43,262 nucleotides of DNA from assembly GCF_000308775.1 (NCBI RefSeq), contig NZ_BAGJ01000052.1, forward strand, positions 1 to 43,262, written 5' to 3'. The DNA is from Nocardia testacea NBRC 100365 (GTDB lineage: Bacteria > Actinomycetota > Actinomycetes > Mycobacteriales > Mycobacteriaceae). The notes beneath the pieces were generated by a model that saw nothing but the letters and a program-made list of their open reading frames with translations, had not been told where the DNA came from and ran no database searches. Shown here piece after piece: positions 42,209 to 43,262 of the stretch. Positions within the stretch are counted from its first letter, which is position 1. Each line of letters starts with the position of its first letter. The translations under genes were made by a program, and so were the position numbers.

Positions 42209-42625
42209 GTGACAGAGCAGACGTTGATTCTGATCAAACCCGACGGTGTGGCCCGCGGCTACGTCGGCGAAGTACTGAACCGCATCGAGCGCAAGGGTCT
42301 CACCATCGCGGCCCTGGAGCTCAAGCAGGTGACCGAGGAAGTGGCCGCCGCTCACTACGCCGAGCACGCGGAGAAGCCGTTCTACCGTTCGCTGATCGAG
42401 TTCATCACCTCGGGCCCGGTCGTCGCGGCCGTCCTGGAGGGCCCGCGCGCCATCGCCGCGTTCCGGCAGCTGGCCGGTGGCACCGATCCGGTCGAGAAGG
42501 CCGCGCCCGGCAGTATCCGTGGTGACCTGGGCCTCGAGACCCAGTACAACCTGGTCCACGGATCGGACTCGCCCGAGTCGGCCAAGCGCGAAATCTCCCT
42601 CTGGTTCCCCGAATTCCCCCTCTGA
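42209..42625 (+). CDS. ndk: Nucleoside diphosphate kinase
   Basis: 138 residues. It transfers the gamma-phosphate of ATP to NDPs through phosphohistidine at His117 ([16 protein letters not shown]). [16 protein letters not shown] is the N-terminal signature, and [20 protein letters not shown] is in the middle. The length is normal for bacterial short NDK. GTG start. It lies between the DUF4233 gene and rne in the conserved order. Confidence 0.97.
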   Translation: MTEQTLILIKPDGVARGYVGEVLNRIERKGLTIAALELKQVTEEVAAAHYAEHAEKPFYRSLIEFITSGPVVAAVLEGPRAIAAFRQLAGGTDPVEKAAPGSIRGDLGLETQYNLVHGSDSPESAKREISLWFPEFPL

Positions 42626-43030
42626 TCACTGTCCGGTGCCGGGCCGACCGGACCCGTGCGAGTGCCCCGCCCGGCGCCACGGCGAACACCTGGCGCACGG
42701 TATGGGATACTGGTACTCGGTTGCGCTCCACAGGGGGCACGACCGGATGACACACTGCGGAACGATGCCGCCACCGCTGCCGCGGACGTACAGCCGGATT
42801 TCTGGGCTGCGTCTGCCCGGCGCGCTGGACGAGCGCTCGGACCGCGGAGTTCAGCCATATGCCAGGCGCCGCGTGGCCAGTTAGCCCGACCGACGTTCGA
42901 TAGTGGAGATAACCGGGCACGCGGGGCGAGACCATTGACCTCGCGCCAACCGCGCGAGGCGGACGGAAAGCGTCCCCGCGACGGCCGCGTCACTCGAAGA
43001 GGAACGCGCCCGGGGGCCCGAGGAGACTTC
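42626..43030 (+). other. 405-bp ndk-rne intergenic region, probable rne leader
   Basis: No gene. A hairpin CCTCGCG (42939-42945) / CGCGAGG (42953-42959) lies about 75 nt before rne. GATAGTGG near 42899-42906 and GGGATACTGG near 42705-42714 are possible -10 regions. GAGGAG at about 43019-43024 is the rne ribosome binding site. A long structured leader is reminiscent of autoregulated rne in proteobacteria, but no homology is evident. Confidence 0.4.
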
Positions 43031-43262
43031 GTGGCCGATCAAGAGCCGCTGGACACAACATCACAGGACGACGATCACTTGCCGGAGCGAATCCGAGTAC
43101 ATGCCCTGGCCAAACGGCTCGGCGTGACCAGTAAGCGCATCCTGGCCAAACTCAGCGAACTCGGGACCGAGGCCCGTAGCCCGCAATCGAGCGTGGACCG
43201 GGCCGTCGCGGAGTCGGTGCGCGAATCACTGACCGCTCCGCCCGCACTCGCCCCGGCCGAGC
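43031..43262 (+). CDS. rne: Ribonuclease E/G, N-terminal part (partial)
   Basis: 77 codons are visible before the window ends. After a short acidic start (VADQEPLDTTSQDDDHLPE) comes a helical module, RIRVHALAKRLGVTSKRI then LAKLSELGTEARSPQSSVDRA, that resembles the IF2-N-like domain at the N-terminus of actinobacterial RNase E (Rv2444c). The catalytic S1 and DNase I-like domains are outside the window. The GTG at 43031 has GAGGAG 6 nt upstream. The position after ndk supports the assignment. Confidence 0.85.
   Translation, partial: MADQEPLDTTSQDDDHLPERIRVHALAKRLGVTSKRILAKLSELGTEARSPQSSVDRAVAESVRESLTAPPALAPAE

Overview
The window is 43.3 kb of high-GC actinobacterial DNA, most likely from Nocardia or a close relative in the Mycobacteriales. 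The basis is its gene content: pknG, a whiB3-like gene, the actinobacterial integration host factor mIHF, tandem clpP1-clpP2, and RNase E with the actinobacterial N-terminal extension. Two gene orders also match what I know of Mycobacterium tuberculosis: valS-folC-DUF4233-ndk-rne (Rv2448c-Rv2444c) and glpD-tetR-flavoprotein-diacylglycerol kinase (Rv2249c-Rv2252). I found no tRNA, rRNA, CRISPR array, transposase, integrase or phage gene.

Layout. 1-5.6 kb: partial SPFH/zinc-ribbon gene (-), asparagine permease ansP with a well-formed promoter, and pknG. 5.6-11 kb: DUF1707 protein (-), whiB3-like gene, a MerR regulator, a RibD/DHFR-like reductase, a large LuxR-type ATPase regulator, and a small secreted protein (-). 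11.7-15.2 kb: phosphoketolase (-) and an FKBP-type prolyl isomerase lipoprotein. 15.4-20.7 kb: the proteostasis block tig, clpP1, clpP2, clpX. 20.8-25.9 kb: accessory genes (secreted protein, AhpD-like protein, ketosteroid isomerase, mIHF-like protein, SnoaL-like protein, and a divergent TetR/flavin monooxygenase pair). 26-31.2 kb: molybdoenzyme fdhF with its maturation factor fdhD, an FHA protein, a small ORF and a GNAT acetyltransferase. 31.2-36.9 kb: a glycerophospholipid block (glpD, TetR, AGPS-like flavoprotein, diacylglycerol kinase) and a P-loop kinase. 37.3-43.3 kb: valS, folC, DUF4233, ndk and the start of rne.

The regulatory DNA holds more that is unusual than the genes do. (1) Four copies of a composite hairpin repeat lie in intergenic DNA: two in opposite orientation between tig and clpP1, one before valS and one between folC and the DUF4233 gene. 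Each has a long self-complementary hairpin, whose sequence differs between copies while pairing is kept, followed by a conserved GC hairpin. Three of the four end just before an AT-rich, promoter-like segment of the next gene. (2) An exact match to the KstR consensus precedes the ketosteroid isomerase gene. (3) Long imperfect palindromes lie in both TetR divergent promoters and in the ansP promoter. (4) Several genes (valS, ndk, the FKBP lipoprotein, the LuxR regulator) have a TANNNT hexamer 6-8 nt before the start codon and no Shine-Dalgarno, so they are probably leaderless. (5) The mIHF-like gene is not beside gmk and its sequence is diverged.
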